NCBI GenBank assembly: GCA_001887945.1
Contig: LDOQ01000285.1
Location: forward strand, 1 to 37,390
Length of the DNA stretch: 37,390 nt
Direction: 5' to 3'
Source of the DNA: Spraguea lophii
Lineage: Eukaryota; Microsporidia; Spragueidae
A program made the translations under genes and the position numbers. Each line of letters opens with the position of its first letter. Position 1 is the first letter of the stretch. The notes beneath the pieces were generated by a model that searched no databases, had not been told where the DNA came from, and was given only the letters and a program-made list of their open reading frames with translations. Positions 1 through 10,379 of this stretch are shown piece by piece.

Positions 1-945
1 AATACAATTGATACATTTAATTATACAGAATAAATTAACATATATATTATGATTGATCGCCATGATATTTATTTTTATTCGTAATTTTGTACGTTTCTGA
101 AAATAACCATACAATAGAGATAAACATCAAAAATATTATTAATCATATATTAAAGCTCGATTTATTAATCTATAAATTATACTTTTTATTTTTGGTAATC
201 TTTTATGGTATTTAAAAATCCAACAATTCTGTTTCAATAACTAAAAAAATAATAATCATCAAATATTTATGGCTTGCAAATTTGGTTTTCCTATATAAAA
301 GAAACGTAAATAAAAAAGCAGTTTAATAAATTGGTTATAAAAGATTGATATTGCAGTTTAACTATATTTTATATGATAATTTTACTTTTAAATAGTGATG
401 TGGTTACAGGATGTATTGTGAATAGTCTTTTTTTATCTTATAAATATTATTATATTTCATACAAGATCGGCATTTCATCACAGATAATAAAAACATGATA
501 TATGCGATATAATCATATCATAAATTATGTTAAACATAAATAAAACATGATTACTGTTTAAATAGACTAATATAGATTAGATCAAACATATTATATATTT
601 TAATAAACAATAATTTCAAATTATGGTGATGGGATATAATAATTAAAAACCATGATCATAATAAGAAATTAAAATTAAAGATTTCTTCTAAAATGATAAA
701 TTAATAAATATTTTTGATAATAAAATAAATTTCAATGTTGAAATATAAAATTCAACCAATTATTCTTTTTTGGATTTTTTAATAAAAAAAATATCCTGTT
801 AATTTACTGTCAAATATTTTTAAATTCGTCAAATATAACATAACAAATAAACCTAAAAATAATATAATTATTTTTCAAAACAGATTTAAATAAATTGATA
901 AATTGATTTCCAAGAAATTTGATATATTTGCAATAAATTAAGCCC
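1..945. other. AT-rich intergenic region, no gene seen
   Basis: No reading frame or RNA gene could be supported here. The sequence is almost pure A/T with homopolymer runs. The last bases (AAGCCC directly before the ATG at 946) form the start signal of the downstream transporter gene. Confidence 0.6.
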
Positions 946-2142
946 ATGGCAGAATCTTTGAATTTAAAAAATAGTTATTCTATTATTGTTGGATCATTTA
1001 CTTCATTACTTTTTGGATTAAACATACCATTGAATATACTTTTAGAAAAAGGTTTTAAGAAGATGATAGCTTCAAATAAAAAAAAGTATATTTTTAGTGC
1101 TGATAAACTTTACAATATAATGGGTTCGAGTTTACTTTTAGGTGCTTTCATTGGTTCGTTTTTACCTAATGCATTAAATTTAAAAGGGAAAAAAGGTGTT
1201 ATTTCTTGTTATTTCATTTACTTTACGGGATTTTTGGTATACATGTTATTGAATTCTCCTTACATTTGTATTTTAGGACGGTTTTTATCAGGTATAGCAG
1301 TAGGTATTTGTTCAAATATCACCGTCCCATATCTTTTGGAAATATCACCAGCAAATATAAGAGGTGTTATAGGAAGTACCTTTCAACTGATGATAGTAAC
1401 AGGAATATTTGCTACTAATTTTGTAAATTTTCTTATCGGTGATAAAGGAAATATTGATAATATAATCCTTATAATTCTTTCGTCATCATCTTTAATTCTT
1501 GGATGTTTGGCATTTTTAATCCAAAATATTTCAATTTCTGAGGATGAAAATGAAAAGGGTATACGTGATCTTTTTAACAATGTTAATAGCAAACGTTCTA
1601 TTCTATATTCTCTTATACTCCATTTAGCGCAACAATTTTCTGGTATAAATGGACTCATGATGTTTTCATCATCATTATTCGAAAAAACAGGCAACTCTAG
1701 TCTTTACACGATGATTTTAGGCCTTGTAAATTTAATCAGTACTGTTCTTGTGATGTTTATGATAGATAAATTTGGAAGAAAGTCCCTTCTTATAAGTAGC
1801 TCTGTAATTTCAATCATTGGCTATCTTATTATTCTTTTAAAATTTTCTATGATATGGGGTATATATACTTATATCTTTGGATTTGCAATTGGATTAGGAC
1901 CTGCGGTATGGATTGTTGGTAGTGAAATAGTTCCCAAAGAATATGTGACTGCATCCAATTCATTAATTGTTCCACTGAATTGGCTTTCTGGCTTTTTAAT
2001 ATCTTTTTCATTTGAACCGCTATACAAACAATTTGGTAGGTATTCGTTTATTTTTTATATAGTGATGATGTTATTTTTCTTATGTTTTGTAATTCTTCGT
2101 TTACCAGAAACCCGAGGGAAACCAAGGTGCTTTATTAAATAA
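946..2142 (+). CDS. Sugar transporter, MFS (hexose transporter family)
   Basis: A polytopic plasma-membrane protein of the major facilitator superfamily, sugar porter branch. It probably imports host hexose. Sugar-porter signatures occur in order: GRFLSGIAVG (111-120) and PYLLEISPANIRG (128-140) at the end of the N-terminal half, QQFSGIN (229-235) in TM7, DKFGRK (274-279) in the TM8-9 loop, GLGPAVW...EIVP (316-330) in TM10 and LPETRGK (386-392) after TM12. At 398 residues it is shorter than typical fungal transporters (500 or more) because the termini and the central loop are trimmed. The ATG is preceded directly by CCC, which supports this start. Substrate specificity cannot be read from the sequence. 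Known from the group: microsporidia depend on imported host sugars and nucleotides. Confidence 0.93.
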   Translation: MAESLNLKNSYSIIVGSFTSLLFGLNIPLNILLEKGFKKMIASNKKKYIFSADKLYNIMGSSLLLGAFIGSFLPNALNLKGKKGVISCYFIYFTGFLVYMLLNSPYICILGRFLSGIAVGICSNITVPYLLEISPANIRGVIGSTFQLMIVTGIFATNFVNFLIGDKGNIDNIILIILSSSSLILGCLAFLIQNISISEDENEKGIRDLFNNVNSKRSILYSLILHLAQQFSGINGLMMFSSSLFEKTGNSSLYTMILGLVNLISTVLVMFMIDKFGRKSLLISSSVISIIGYLIILLKFSMIWGIYTYIFGFAIGLGPAVWIVGSEIVPKEYVTASNSLIVPLNWLSGFLISFSFEPLYKQFGRYSFIFYIVMMLFFLCFVILRLPETRGKPRCFIK

Positions 2143-2251
2143 CTATAAATAAAGAATCATTGGTTTAATATGTTATCCAATTTTTAATACCCCAAATTAA
2201 TTTATCTTCAAAATTTTATGTTTTTATATTTTATATTTTTATAACCCTTTA

Positions 2252-3307
2252 ATGATTCTCAGTATAAAAAATCAACTAAAAGTTTACAAAACAGAAACAG
2301 ATTTGAAGGAATTACTGGACGAAATAAAAGATAACAAGAAAATTTTAAAGGGAATAGATTTCTCTGGTAATAAATTTTACCCGGAGGCTCTAGAAATATT
2401 GTTTAACGAATTAGAAGATGCAAATTTAGAACATATACATCTTTCAAAGATTTTTACTGCATTACCACCAGAAGAAATGATTAAAGGTTTGGAAATTATT
2501 TTAAGGAATCTTAATCCCCAAATTGTAAAGTCTTTTAATATGAGCGAAAATGCATTGGGTGGCCTTTTAACAGATAAATTATTTCTATTCATAGAAAAAA
2601 CAGAAAACTTAGAAAGAATACAGCTCAATGATTGTGGTCTTGGTAAAATAGGAATAGAAAAACTTGCAGCTGCCCTTATTTCTATGGAAAATAAATGTTT
2701 AGAATATTTGGATATTTCTCAAAATAGGTTAACAACAGGAGCTGAAAAACTTGGAGAAGCTTTACAACATTTTGCTTGTCTAGAGACATTTAAAATACAA
2801 TACAATAGTGTCGATAGAGAAACCATGGAAAAACTTCTCTCCTCAATAAAAAATTTAACTATGCTTAAAACTTTAGACCTTAGAGACAATGTGATTTCTG
2901 ACAAAGGATGTAAACTTTTAGGGGAGATTTTAGCAGAATCTAACATTAACGATCTTATAATTGGCGATTGTTTGGTTACTAATGAAGGTATTGAGATTTT
3001 TATAAACGAGGCACTGAAAAAAGAAGAAGAAAGAGTCTTGGGCGGATTCAACTCAGAAAAGACAAAGTTTAGATTGGATATTTCATATAATGATATAGAT
3101 CAACACGGGTTAAATCTACTTACAGAATATGCTAAATCTGGGCATTTAGAATATTTAAATATTACTGGAAATGATTTTGAAGATTGTCAAAATCTTGTAG
3201 GTTTTATGAAAGAACAAAAAGCTGTAATAATATTTGAAGAAGAGGATGAAGCACCAAAGGTTGTAGGTGATGAATTAATTGAAAAAGTAGAAAAAATGAT
3301 GAAATAA
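2252..3307 (+). CDS. RNA1: Ran GTPase-activating protein (RanGAP, Rna1-like), LRR protein
   Basis: A 351-residue leucine-rich-repeat protein matching RanGAP, the cytoplasmic activator of Ran GTP hydrolysis that maintains directional nuclear transport. LRR units of the RanGAP (RI) type run from about residue 30 to 315. Examples are LNDCGLG near 125, LEYLDISQNRL near 150, LKTLDLRDNVISDKG near 210 and a GDCLVTNEG unit that parallels the LNDCLL unit of fission yeast Rna1. The long acidic tail of yeast Rna1 is reduced to a short EEEDE stretch near the C-terminus. The FTGR segment of the first repeat reads FTALPPEE, so its arginine is not preserved at that place. CCCTTTA precedes the ATG. The gene converges on the zinc-finger gene, with 73 bp between the stops. 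Confidence 0.85.
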   Translation: MILSIKNQLKVYKTETDLKELLDEIKDNKKILKGIDFSGNKFYPEALEILFNELEDANLEHIHLSKIFTALPPEEMIKGLEIILRNLNPQIVKSFNMSENALGGLLTDKLFLFIEKTENLERIQLNDCGLGKIGIEKLAAALISMENKCLEYLDISQNRLTTGAEKLGEALQHFACLETFKIQYNSVDRETMEKLLSSIKNLTMLKTLDLRDNVISDKGCKLLGEILAESNINDLIIGDCLVTNEGIEIFINEALKKEEERVLGGFNSEKTKFRLDISYNDIDQHGLNLLTEYAKSGHLEYLNITGNDFEDCQNLVGFMKEQKAVIIFEEEDEAPKVVGDELIEKVEKMMK

Positions 3308-3380
3308 ATATCTTTAATTACAAAAATAAAGTTTCAAAAGAAATAAAATGTGCTTTATTTATTATTTACACAACAAAATT

Positions 3381-4235
3381 TCATCTCCGCTTAGATGCCA
3401 TACAATGGCTTTTATAATGCTGAATCATATTGTCCTTTCGTGAAAATGTTTTATTACATTCTTTATTTATACATTTAAATGGCTTTTCACCTGTATGCAC
3501 TATATAATGTCTTTTGACTCTACTCAACGATGGAAAGGCTTTAGAACAACCATGTTCTGGGCAAGGGTATATTCTTTTGCCCGAACGTATAATCATTTTA
3601 AAGAAAATATCATTTGTATTGGGGTATCCATTTTCTGACAAAATTTTGGGTTTCAAAGCTTTTTTTCGATCTATTTCATATTTTTTAACAGGGAATGGGT
3701 CAGTATCTATTTCATCCGAATAATATCTATATCGGCCTGAGCCGCCTGTTCTCTTAAGCTCTTGCAATTCTTTTGATGTTTGCTCTAGTAAATAATCTAA
3801 CGCAGTTTTCTTTTTTCCGGTAAGGACAGACTCTTCAGGTCTAGTACGGCGCCTATGATTTACAATATTTGAATCACTACTATTATGATATTCTCCATCA
3901 TCCATTATATGGATTGGTCTATTTCCATTTAGTAAAAAATAATTCTTCTCCTTTTGTATGCAAATAAGGAGATAATGAAGTTTGTTTCTTTTCGAATCTG
4001 GATCGTCTAACTTAAAATCAATATCATCTTCTAAACAGATCATCTTAGAATAAATGTCTTGTTTTTTATTATCCACATCATTATCTATCTTTGATTTTCC
4101 CTTAAATTTTTTTATTTTACCAGGATTTTGACGTTTTCTACGAATACCACAGTTAAAAACGTTAAAATTCCTATTGTGCACCGTTTCGCCCTTTTCTTTA
4201 AGGTTCTTGCCAATTTTAGGCTTTTGACTCACCAT
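3381..4235 (-). CDS. C2H2 zinc-finger protein, putative transcription factor
   Basis: A 284-residue protein with two tandem classical C2H2 fingers at its extreme C-terminus. Finger 1 uses C225, C230, H243 and H247. Finger 2 uses C255, C260, H273 and H277. Both have CX4CX12HX3H spacing and are joined by the canonical HTGEKPF linker, so sequence-specific DNA binding is very likely. The N-terminal 220 residues are basic and low in order (KKx[15 protein letters not shown]), consistent with a nuclear regulator, and no other domain is recognised. The start has no CCC motif (GGAT precedes the ATG), so a shorter form from an internal ATG is possible. The target is unknown. CX4C fingers of this type occur in TFIIIA-, YY1- and Zap1-like proteins, but two fingers are not enough to assign a family. 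Confidence 0.85.
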   Translation of the reverse strand: MVSQKPKIGKNLKEKGETVHNRNFNVFNCGIRRKRQNPGKIKKFKGKSKIDNDVDNKKQDIYSKMICLEDDIDFKLDDPDSKRNKLHYLLICIQKEKNYFLLNGNRPIHIMDDGEYHNSSDSNIVNHRRRTRPEESVLTGKKKTALDYLLEQTSKELQELKRTGGSGRYRYYSDEIDTDPFPVKKYEIDRKKALKPKILSENGYPNTNDIFFKMIIRSGKRIYPCPEHGCSKAFPSLSRVKRHYIVHTGEKPFKCINKECNKTFSRKDNMIQHYKSHCMASKRR

Positions 4236-5175
4236 ATCCTAATTAATCTATATGTTTATATTTCAAATGATTGATTTTACTTATTAAATTAATTTACATA
4301 AAACATACTGATAATTATTTAGAATAAAAACATATATTTTCAATATTGTTATAACAATTATAAAAGAACAAGACAAGGTATATTTTTACAGTATCTTTAA
4401 TTTATCATTTCTAAATAATGTTTGATAGACCACATAAATAAATGTAATTGATAAATAAAAAAAATAGTATAAAACTTATTAGATGTTTTTAAAGCATTTT
4501 TTATTAACGAAATATTAATAATAAATTATTAAAGATTTTCTCTTTTTCTTACGAAGAATAAAAAGATACTTTAAAATATATTTATATAAAAATATAATTA
4601 TTTTATTTTTTAATGACAACGGCTCTTGTAGAATTACATTTTAATGATACAAGATTTATAAATAATAAATATTGGTTTTATTTTATTAAATAATATTTAT
4701 AATTTTGTATTTAATCTATCTGCTTAATTATAAAAAATTCTATAAAATTAAGAATCTAAAATCATTTAAATGATAAATAAGGTTAATTATTTTTAATAAC
4801 AAATAAAATAATAGCTTCTTTTTCAAAAAATAATTTTTATATCTTTAAATATGTTTTACAATTAAAAATATATTTTAGCAAGTCCTTATTTTGTAGCCAA
4901 ATCTTCTATAAAGAAAGGAAAGAAATATTTATATCTATTAATTTCTTTATGAAGTCAAATATGTGATGTTCATTAGTTTTTTTATGAACTAAAATTGATA
5001 ATAATATCTATAAATTATTCTCATAGAATTATAACCTATTGTTATAAAAATATGTAATAAACAAAAAATAAATAAATTTTCTTATTTCGATAGATTATAT
5101 ACGTATCATATTATTTTAACTAAAATATATTTTGAATTTACTTTTATAAAAATTTTTAAAATATATGTTTTCCCC
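4236..5175. other. AT-rich intergenic region, no gene seen
   Basis: About 940 bp between divergently oriented genes. No frame, RNA gene or repeat could be supported. TTTTCCCC directly before the ATG at 5176 is the start signal of the BIR gene. Confidence 0.55.
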
Positions 5176-5847
5176 ATGATTTCACTTGAGGAGCGCTTAA
5201 AAACACTCAAAACTTGGAAAGATAAAAATAAACTTACACGTATGAATTTTTCAGTATGTGGATTTTATTTGATATGTAGTGAAACAGAATGTATGCGCTG
5301 TTTTTTCTGTGATAAATCTTTGGATGGTTGGGAGAGGAATGATGAACCATATTCTGAACATCTGGGACATTCAAAAAAATGTATACTACTTAATTTACAT
5401 ATAAAAAAGAATAGAAATGAGACATTTGTTATTAGTAAATTAAACAATTCGAAATTAATGGATACAGATTTTTTTGTTTATCGAATAAAAAAGAATATTG
5501 ATACATTATTTTGTTATATATGTGGATATAGCACAGATTTACAGACTGAAAACATTTCACATGAATGTAAAAATACAGGAGAATTATTTTGTCGCAGATT
5601 ATTAAAAGGAGAATATAATAATCAATTAGAGATGATCATCAATAAGAAAATATGCTTAGATAAAGCTATGAAATCTTCTATAGAATATTTTTTAAACAAA
5701 TATAAATATAATAGTTTGTTAACTGTTAAAGAATATTTAGAACAATCTATTAACGAAGAACTTCATGAATTTGAAAAAGAAATGAAACTTTATACAAAGA
5801 TGGCTGATAGTTTAATTGAAGATATAAGTGAAATTGATAATAAATAA
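5176..5847 (+). CDS. BIR-domain protein (survivin/Bir1-like)
   Basis: A 223-residue protein whose first 75 residues form a BIR zinc module. It has the opening R-L-x-T-W pattern (residues 8-14), GFY (29-31), and the zinc set C42-x2-C45-x16-H62-x6-C69 with the W-x-x-x-D-x-P-x-x-EH segment between. The spacing equals the family signature exactly. A second, degenerate module has C113-x2-C116-x12-H129-x-C131. The C-terminal third is Lys/Glu-rich and probably helical. Single-celled fungi use BIR proteins (Bir1/survivin) in the chromosomal passenger complex with Aurora kinase rather than as caspase inhibitors, so a mitotic role is inferred. CCCC precedes the ATG. The gene is isolated, with long gaps on both sides. 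Confidence 0.85.
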   Translation: MISLEERLKTLKTWKDKNKLTRMNFSVCGFYLICSETECMRCFFCDKSLDGWERNDEPYSEHLGHSKKCILLNLHIKKNRNETFVISKLNNSKLMDTDFFVYRIKKNIDTLFCYICGYSTDLQTENISHECKNTGELFCRRLLKGEYNNQLEMIINKKICLDKAMKSSIEYFLNKYKYNSLLTVKEYLEQSINEELHEFEKEMKLYTKMADSLIEDISEIDNK

Positions 5848-8243
5848 AATATTACTTATAATTAATGATGGTAACATTAATCTGCGGAAGGACTGCATAA
5901 AGATTTGTGAATTTTAGATGGTATACGTAATTTGTTTTTATTTTTCGATTTTGTAAAAATATTAAAAATTTTTAATTAAAGCCATTTTGCATATATTTTC
6001 TTTGTATCATCTCAAAATTGCTTGTTATTATAATATATTTTGTATTGTTTAAACAGACATAAACACATTATATCCTAAACTCAAATGTGTGATGGTATTC
6101 TTGACATAGATAAATATATTTCATTATATTTAAAAATCTAGAACCAATTAAAAGTATGAATAATTGAATATTGATTAAAAAAATAATTTGCAGAAAATAA
6201 TTATAATCTTAGAATCAAATATTTCAAAGGTTGATTATATGGAAGAAATGATTGGTATTTACTCACCTAAAGATAAATTTAAATATCTTTGGATTATTTG
6301 TACGACCCATTTTTAGAATTATTAGAAAAAAGATATTTTATTTAATTGGTCGTTGTTTATATATGTTATAAAACCATATTTTAAATGCCATTACAGTGAT
6401 AGAATAAAATATGAGTTTTATAAAGAATAATTTTAATATATACAATGCTGGATTCTAGAAAATTTTTAATAATTTTTTAAATCTAAATAGAAGTTTTAAT
6501 CTTAATCAAGTTAAGTTTATTAACATATTTAAAATAATTTATTTGTAAATCTTAATTAATTTGAGAAGAGGGAGTTTATAATTGAAAATAATTTAACTGG
6601 AAACTTTCCGAAATAATAAAATTTTTAGAATTAATAATATTTATAGAAACGAACATTACAACGACAGAAAGAATATTTTCGGTTTGATAAGATTAAAAAT
6701 ATATCTTTAAAGTATCAGTAATAACAAAAAAATAACTTCATTTCGTATAATTATAAGAAGGTGCATTATTCAAAGATATTGAAAAGAAAGAAAGTTTTTA
6801 TGAATCGATAATAAAAATTTGCCTTAATTCAAAACCATATATTTTTTTAATTTTTTTATCCTGACCGGTTGCGAGATCGTTATATTTACATGGAATCAGT
6901 TTTCAAAAACACTATTAAACCCATTTGGTTTGTCTTGTATTAAATCTGGATGATTATATTTATCCATCCTAATAATAATATTCTTTATTCCAATTATTAA
7001 TTACATCACACATGATCTACTTTGTATTTTCGTTTCTTTTTTCACGTTCTGATTTACAATTGAAATTATAAACGTGATTTTTCTATCCTCACTTCAACAT
7101 TTTTATTTTTAATGAAGTCTAAATAATCGGAACATAAGATAAAAAACATTTTTTTAAAATTTTAATAATAAAGTTTTTTAAGTTGGAATACAAAAAATTC
7201 AATGTTTATTCAAATATATTGTAATTTTTGAAGAGATAATTTGTTAATCATAAAACAAAATCATGTTCATAAATATACAACATAACTAAAAGAAAAATTA
7301 AACATATCATTAGTTACTGATGTCTTAAATAAAAGGATGTTTAACTATACAAAAATCAAAAAACATTGGTATAAAAAATAAATTTAGATATCTATTATCC
7401 AATAAAAGCTTTCAGATCCAATAATTTAAAAATCTATATAAAAAAAATATTTTTTTATAATGTTTTGTCACAGACAACGAAAATGAGTTGTATTCTTTAT
7501 TTTTAAGAAAATTGACATCTGTCTAATCATATCTGTTCGGAGTACTCTTGATTTATGTCAAGTCAAAAATCCTATTGATTCATTATTAGTTATCATAATG
7601 GATATAAGGTGTAATACTTCATAAACATTCTTTATGACGATTTTAATGTTTTTGAAAAATATGATTGATTCAAAAATATTTCATTTTAAATATTATAAAC
7701 GATTTTATTAAATAAAGTTGAGTTTTAACAATTCTTTCAATTCATAATTTGCTTATTAAACAAACAACTTTAGAGCAAGGATTAATAACAGATAATTTAT
7801 GGCTACATTTTAGGAATATCTCATAGAAATATCTATATTCCCTAACAAGCTAATATCTATCATACGATGAAAATAATATAAGATTTTAATTTTTTACATA
7901 TCAAAATAGAAATATTATCTTTGTTAGATATATATCCATGAGTTTAAAGAGTATAATTATATGTATTATTTGTTTATAGAATATATTCAAGTAAAAAATA
8001 TCAAAGATAGTAAATTCATTTATGAAATGATTTTTAATTTATCTCATTGTGAAATTATAAAAATAATTGGATAAATAAATTTTAATGAAATCTGTTTAAA
8101 AGTAATTTTTTGTTTACTCAAAGATATAAGAATGTTTTTATAATTTTTTTAAAATTAAATGTCATTAAAAATGACTTTTTAAAAAAATGAAATCCCAATA
8201 TGGTTAATTATAATAGTATAAATATTTTAGCATTTAGATAATT
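5848..8243. other. 2.4-kb gene-free region containing mobile-element debris
   Basis: No intact gene is visible. The part from about 6283 to 6780 carries a decayed hAT transposase, listed separately. The rest is AT-rich with scattered stops in every frame. A GC-richer patch near 6860-6930 (CTGACCGGTTGCGAGATCG) weakly resembles the 3' part of the dispersed repeat in minus orientation but is too diverged to call. Confidence 0.5.
6283..6780 (+). pseudogene. Relic of a hAT-family transposase (C-terminal dimerisation part)
   Basis: Frame-by-frame reading gives pieces that fit the end of hAT transposases in the right order. At 6283-6342 there is ISLDYLYDPFLELLEKRYF, resembling the segment ending in L-x-x-R-F. 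At 6604-6684 there is LSEIIKFLELI...TNITTTERIFSV, which parallels the diagnostic hATC motif T-x-x-x-ER-x-FS. After a one-base frame change at about 6681 comes RLKIYL-stop-SISNNKKI, which parallels the RLKTYLRSTM segment. Stops and frame changes break the gene. The spacing between pieces (about 87 codons) suits the family. No terminal inverted repeats or target duplication were found. The call rests on short motif matches. Confidence 0.5.
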
Positions 8244-10379
8244 ATGGGCTTATTTTTACAGTTAACATTATTAAATATTGGTACTATTATTTCTAGCAAT
8301 AATCAGCTACCTTATCAATCGTATCATCAAGATTATGCATTTCCATGTATTGAAAATGATGTAACAGTATCTCAGCAGGTAGATCATACACAGCAATCAA
8401 ATTATACTTATTATAATGATCCAAACACTCAATCAGCTTCTTTAGCAACTGGTTATAGTAATGATGTTTTTGATAAAACTTTTTGTTATTCAAATAATGC
8501 AGTGTATACGACAACTACTTTTAATCAACAATATCCTCAACAAAATAATCAAGATAATGTAACAAACACATATCCAACATCATTTGAAGCGTGTTATCAG
8601 AATACTCCGCCTCAACAACAGTTTTTTGATAATACCGATTCTTTGGAAAATAAGTGTTATTTTAATTTACCTAATAAGCAAGATTTTAATAACAGTAATG
8701 AAACTCTAAATTCCAATAATATCTGTGAAGCGACAACGGGAACTAGTCAAGAAGCTGGAGAACTCCTTGACAAATCTACGTCTTTAGACGAGGATGGTCC
8801 TTCGAATTCCGGAATATTCTTCAACCCGTCGTTGACTTTGGAGCAACATACAACTACATCAACAAATGCTAATAATTCTTCGTATCAACGATCATCTTCA
8901 ATATGGTGGCCACTAAGACACTGTGATGCGAATAGATATAAAAGAAATATTAAACCAAAGATAATGACCGAATGCAATGAATCAGGAATCAAACATATGG
9001 AATGTTCCTCTGGAAAAAAATTCCCTTATGATGAATTGATTACCCGTAATCACAGACATTTTGATCGTAATAAGGAATTTCTAATGACAATGAAAGAAAT
9101 ATATAATGAGAAAAAGAAAATAACCGGAATTTTAAAGGTTGAAAAACAAATTCCTAAAAATTATATATTCAAATATTATACCAATTCAGCAGAGAAAAAT
9201 CAACAAAATCAAAATAAAGCCAGAACAGAAACATGTCATTCAGCTGAAACAAACACTATTAGTTGCGATTCTTTAAAGAACATAAATAATAAAAAAGAGA
9301 TCAATACATATGGCAAAGAAGATGATATCCAGGTACATTATCCGAAAACATGTCCTTCTGAGCAATATAATTACACCAATGATTATTTAACAAAGCCTTT
9401 AACAAATGTTAACAAAAATTCTGAAGTCGAAATTGTTCCTCCTCTTGATAACATATCAACGATGAAAAAGTCATTTACAGAGAAAGATACACAGCAATAC
9501 AGTCAAACTCAACATGTCTCTAATAGTTTAACCGGTAAATCATGTTCATTTGAAGAAAATGGTGTAAGTACAGAATCTTCTGATTATTTAAACCAAACTA
9601 TCAACGATACATTACTTCCAAATACAAATAAAGAACTTTTATTTGCAATTAGTAAAGAATTAGATAAAGCGAAAAATAAAGATATATTGGGATTTTTTGA
9701 TGGATGTTCAATGCAACATTGTTATCCAAATACTCAAGTTTTTCCCCACGAAAATATTCATAGTTCTACACATGAAAAATTATCTACACCACGCGAAACC
9801 CCTAAACCTGTGATTTCAACAAAAACACCTCGTAATAGATTATCGTCTGGTGATAATTGGTTCAGCGATTACCTTATGCCTAAAAAACAGCGAAAGGAAT
9901 ATACCCCTTTAGAATGTTTTAATTATGAAGATAATTATTCTCAAGAAACGTTCCTATGTACTCAGAAAATATTATCTGATAATGTTTTTCGTGATACAAG
10001 TTTTATTGGAGCAGAAGTATTGACAGATAACAAAACAATTACAAACAATATAACCTCCGATACAAGTAATGGTAAAAATTTACATTCTATTAGTACTAAT
10101 TATGAACAAACAGATTATTCAAAACCTTCGAATCATCAGGATAAAGAAACCCCAAATAATTCAAAAGAAGATAACAGACGTCGATTTATTTTTAGCAAAC
10201 CATCACCTGAAAGCGACAGATATCATGATCAATATTATGACAAAAGCATAAGCCATCATGGTCGTGGAGCTTATGGAAAGAATATCGACAACGAATTACC
10301 ACCTGATTCACCACTGGACAATATCGGATCAATACAAACTGAAACAGAAACCTTGTGGTCAAAATATGACAAAAAATAA
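8244..10379 (+). CDS. Asn/Ser/Thr/Gln-rich protein with N-terminal signal peptide, unknown function
   Basis: A 711-residue protein that I do not recognise. Residues 1-18 (MGLFLQLTLLNIGTIISS) form a plausible cleavable signal peptide. The mature part begins Gln/Asn/Tyr-rich, with short QQ and NN runs over the first 150 residues. A more ordered, basic stretch with Trp and Cys follows (about 218-300, around SSIWWPLRHCDANRYKRN and an MTMKEIYNEKKK helix). A long Asn/Ser/Thr-rich, probably disordered region follows, with a charged end (SESDRYHDQYYDKS, ETLWSKYDKK). There are no membrane spans after the signal. A frame this long with no stop in such AT-rich DNA must be under selection. A secreted, spore-wall or host-exposed role is inferred from the signal peptide and composition only. 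There is no CCC motif before the ATG. Confidence 0.8.
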   Translation: MGLFLQLTLLNIGTIISSNNQLPYQSYHQDYAFPCIENDVTVSQQVDHTQQSNYTYYNDPNTQSASLATGYSNDVFDKTFCYSNNAVYTTTTFNQQYPQQNNQDNVTNTYPTSFEACYQNTPPQQQFFDNTDSLENKCYFNLPNKQDFNNSNETLNSNNICEATTGTSQEAGELLDKSTSLDEDGPSNSGIFFNPSLTLEQHTTTSTNANNSSYQRSSSIWWPLRHCDANRYKRNIKPKIMTECNESGIKHMECSSGKKFPYDELITRNHRHFDRNKEFLMTMKEIYNEKKKITGILKVEKQIPKNYIFKYYTNSAEKNQQNQNKARTETCHSAETNTISCDSLKNINNKKEINTYGKEDDIQVHYPKTCPSEQYNYTNDYLTKPLTNVNKNSEVEIVPPLDNISTMKKSFTEKDTQQYSQTQHVSNSLTGKSCSFEENGVSTESSDYLNQTINDTLLPNTNKELLFAISKELDKAKNKDILGFFDGCSMQHCYPNTQVFPHENIHSSTHEKLSTPRETPKPVISTKTPRNRLSSGDNWFSDYLMPKKQRKEYTPLECFNYEDNYSQETFLCTQKILSDNVFRDTSFIGAEVLTDNKTITNNITSDTSNGKNLHSISTNYEQTDYSKPSNHQDKETPNNSKEDNRRRFIFSKPSPESDRYHDQYYDKSISHHGRGAYGKNIDNELPPDSPLDNIGSIQTETETLWSKYDKK

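Noticed and set aside
1206..1694. Frames on both strands inside the transporter gene (+1206-1418, -1383-1694)
   Set aside because: They lie in other phases of a well-supported gene and show no family features.
6850..7000. Possible sixth copy of the dispersed repeat (minus strand, around GACCGGTTGCGAG)
   Set aside because: Only scattered words match and the conserved core cannot be found.
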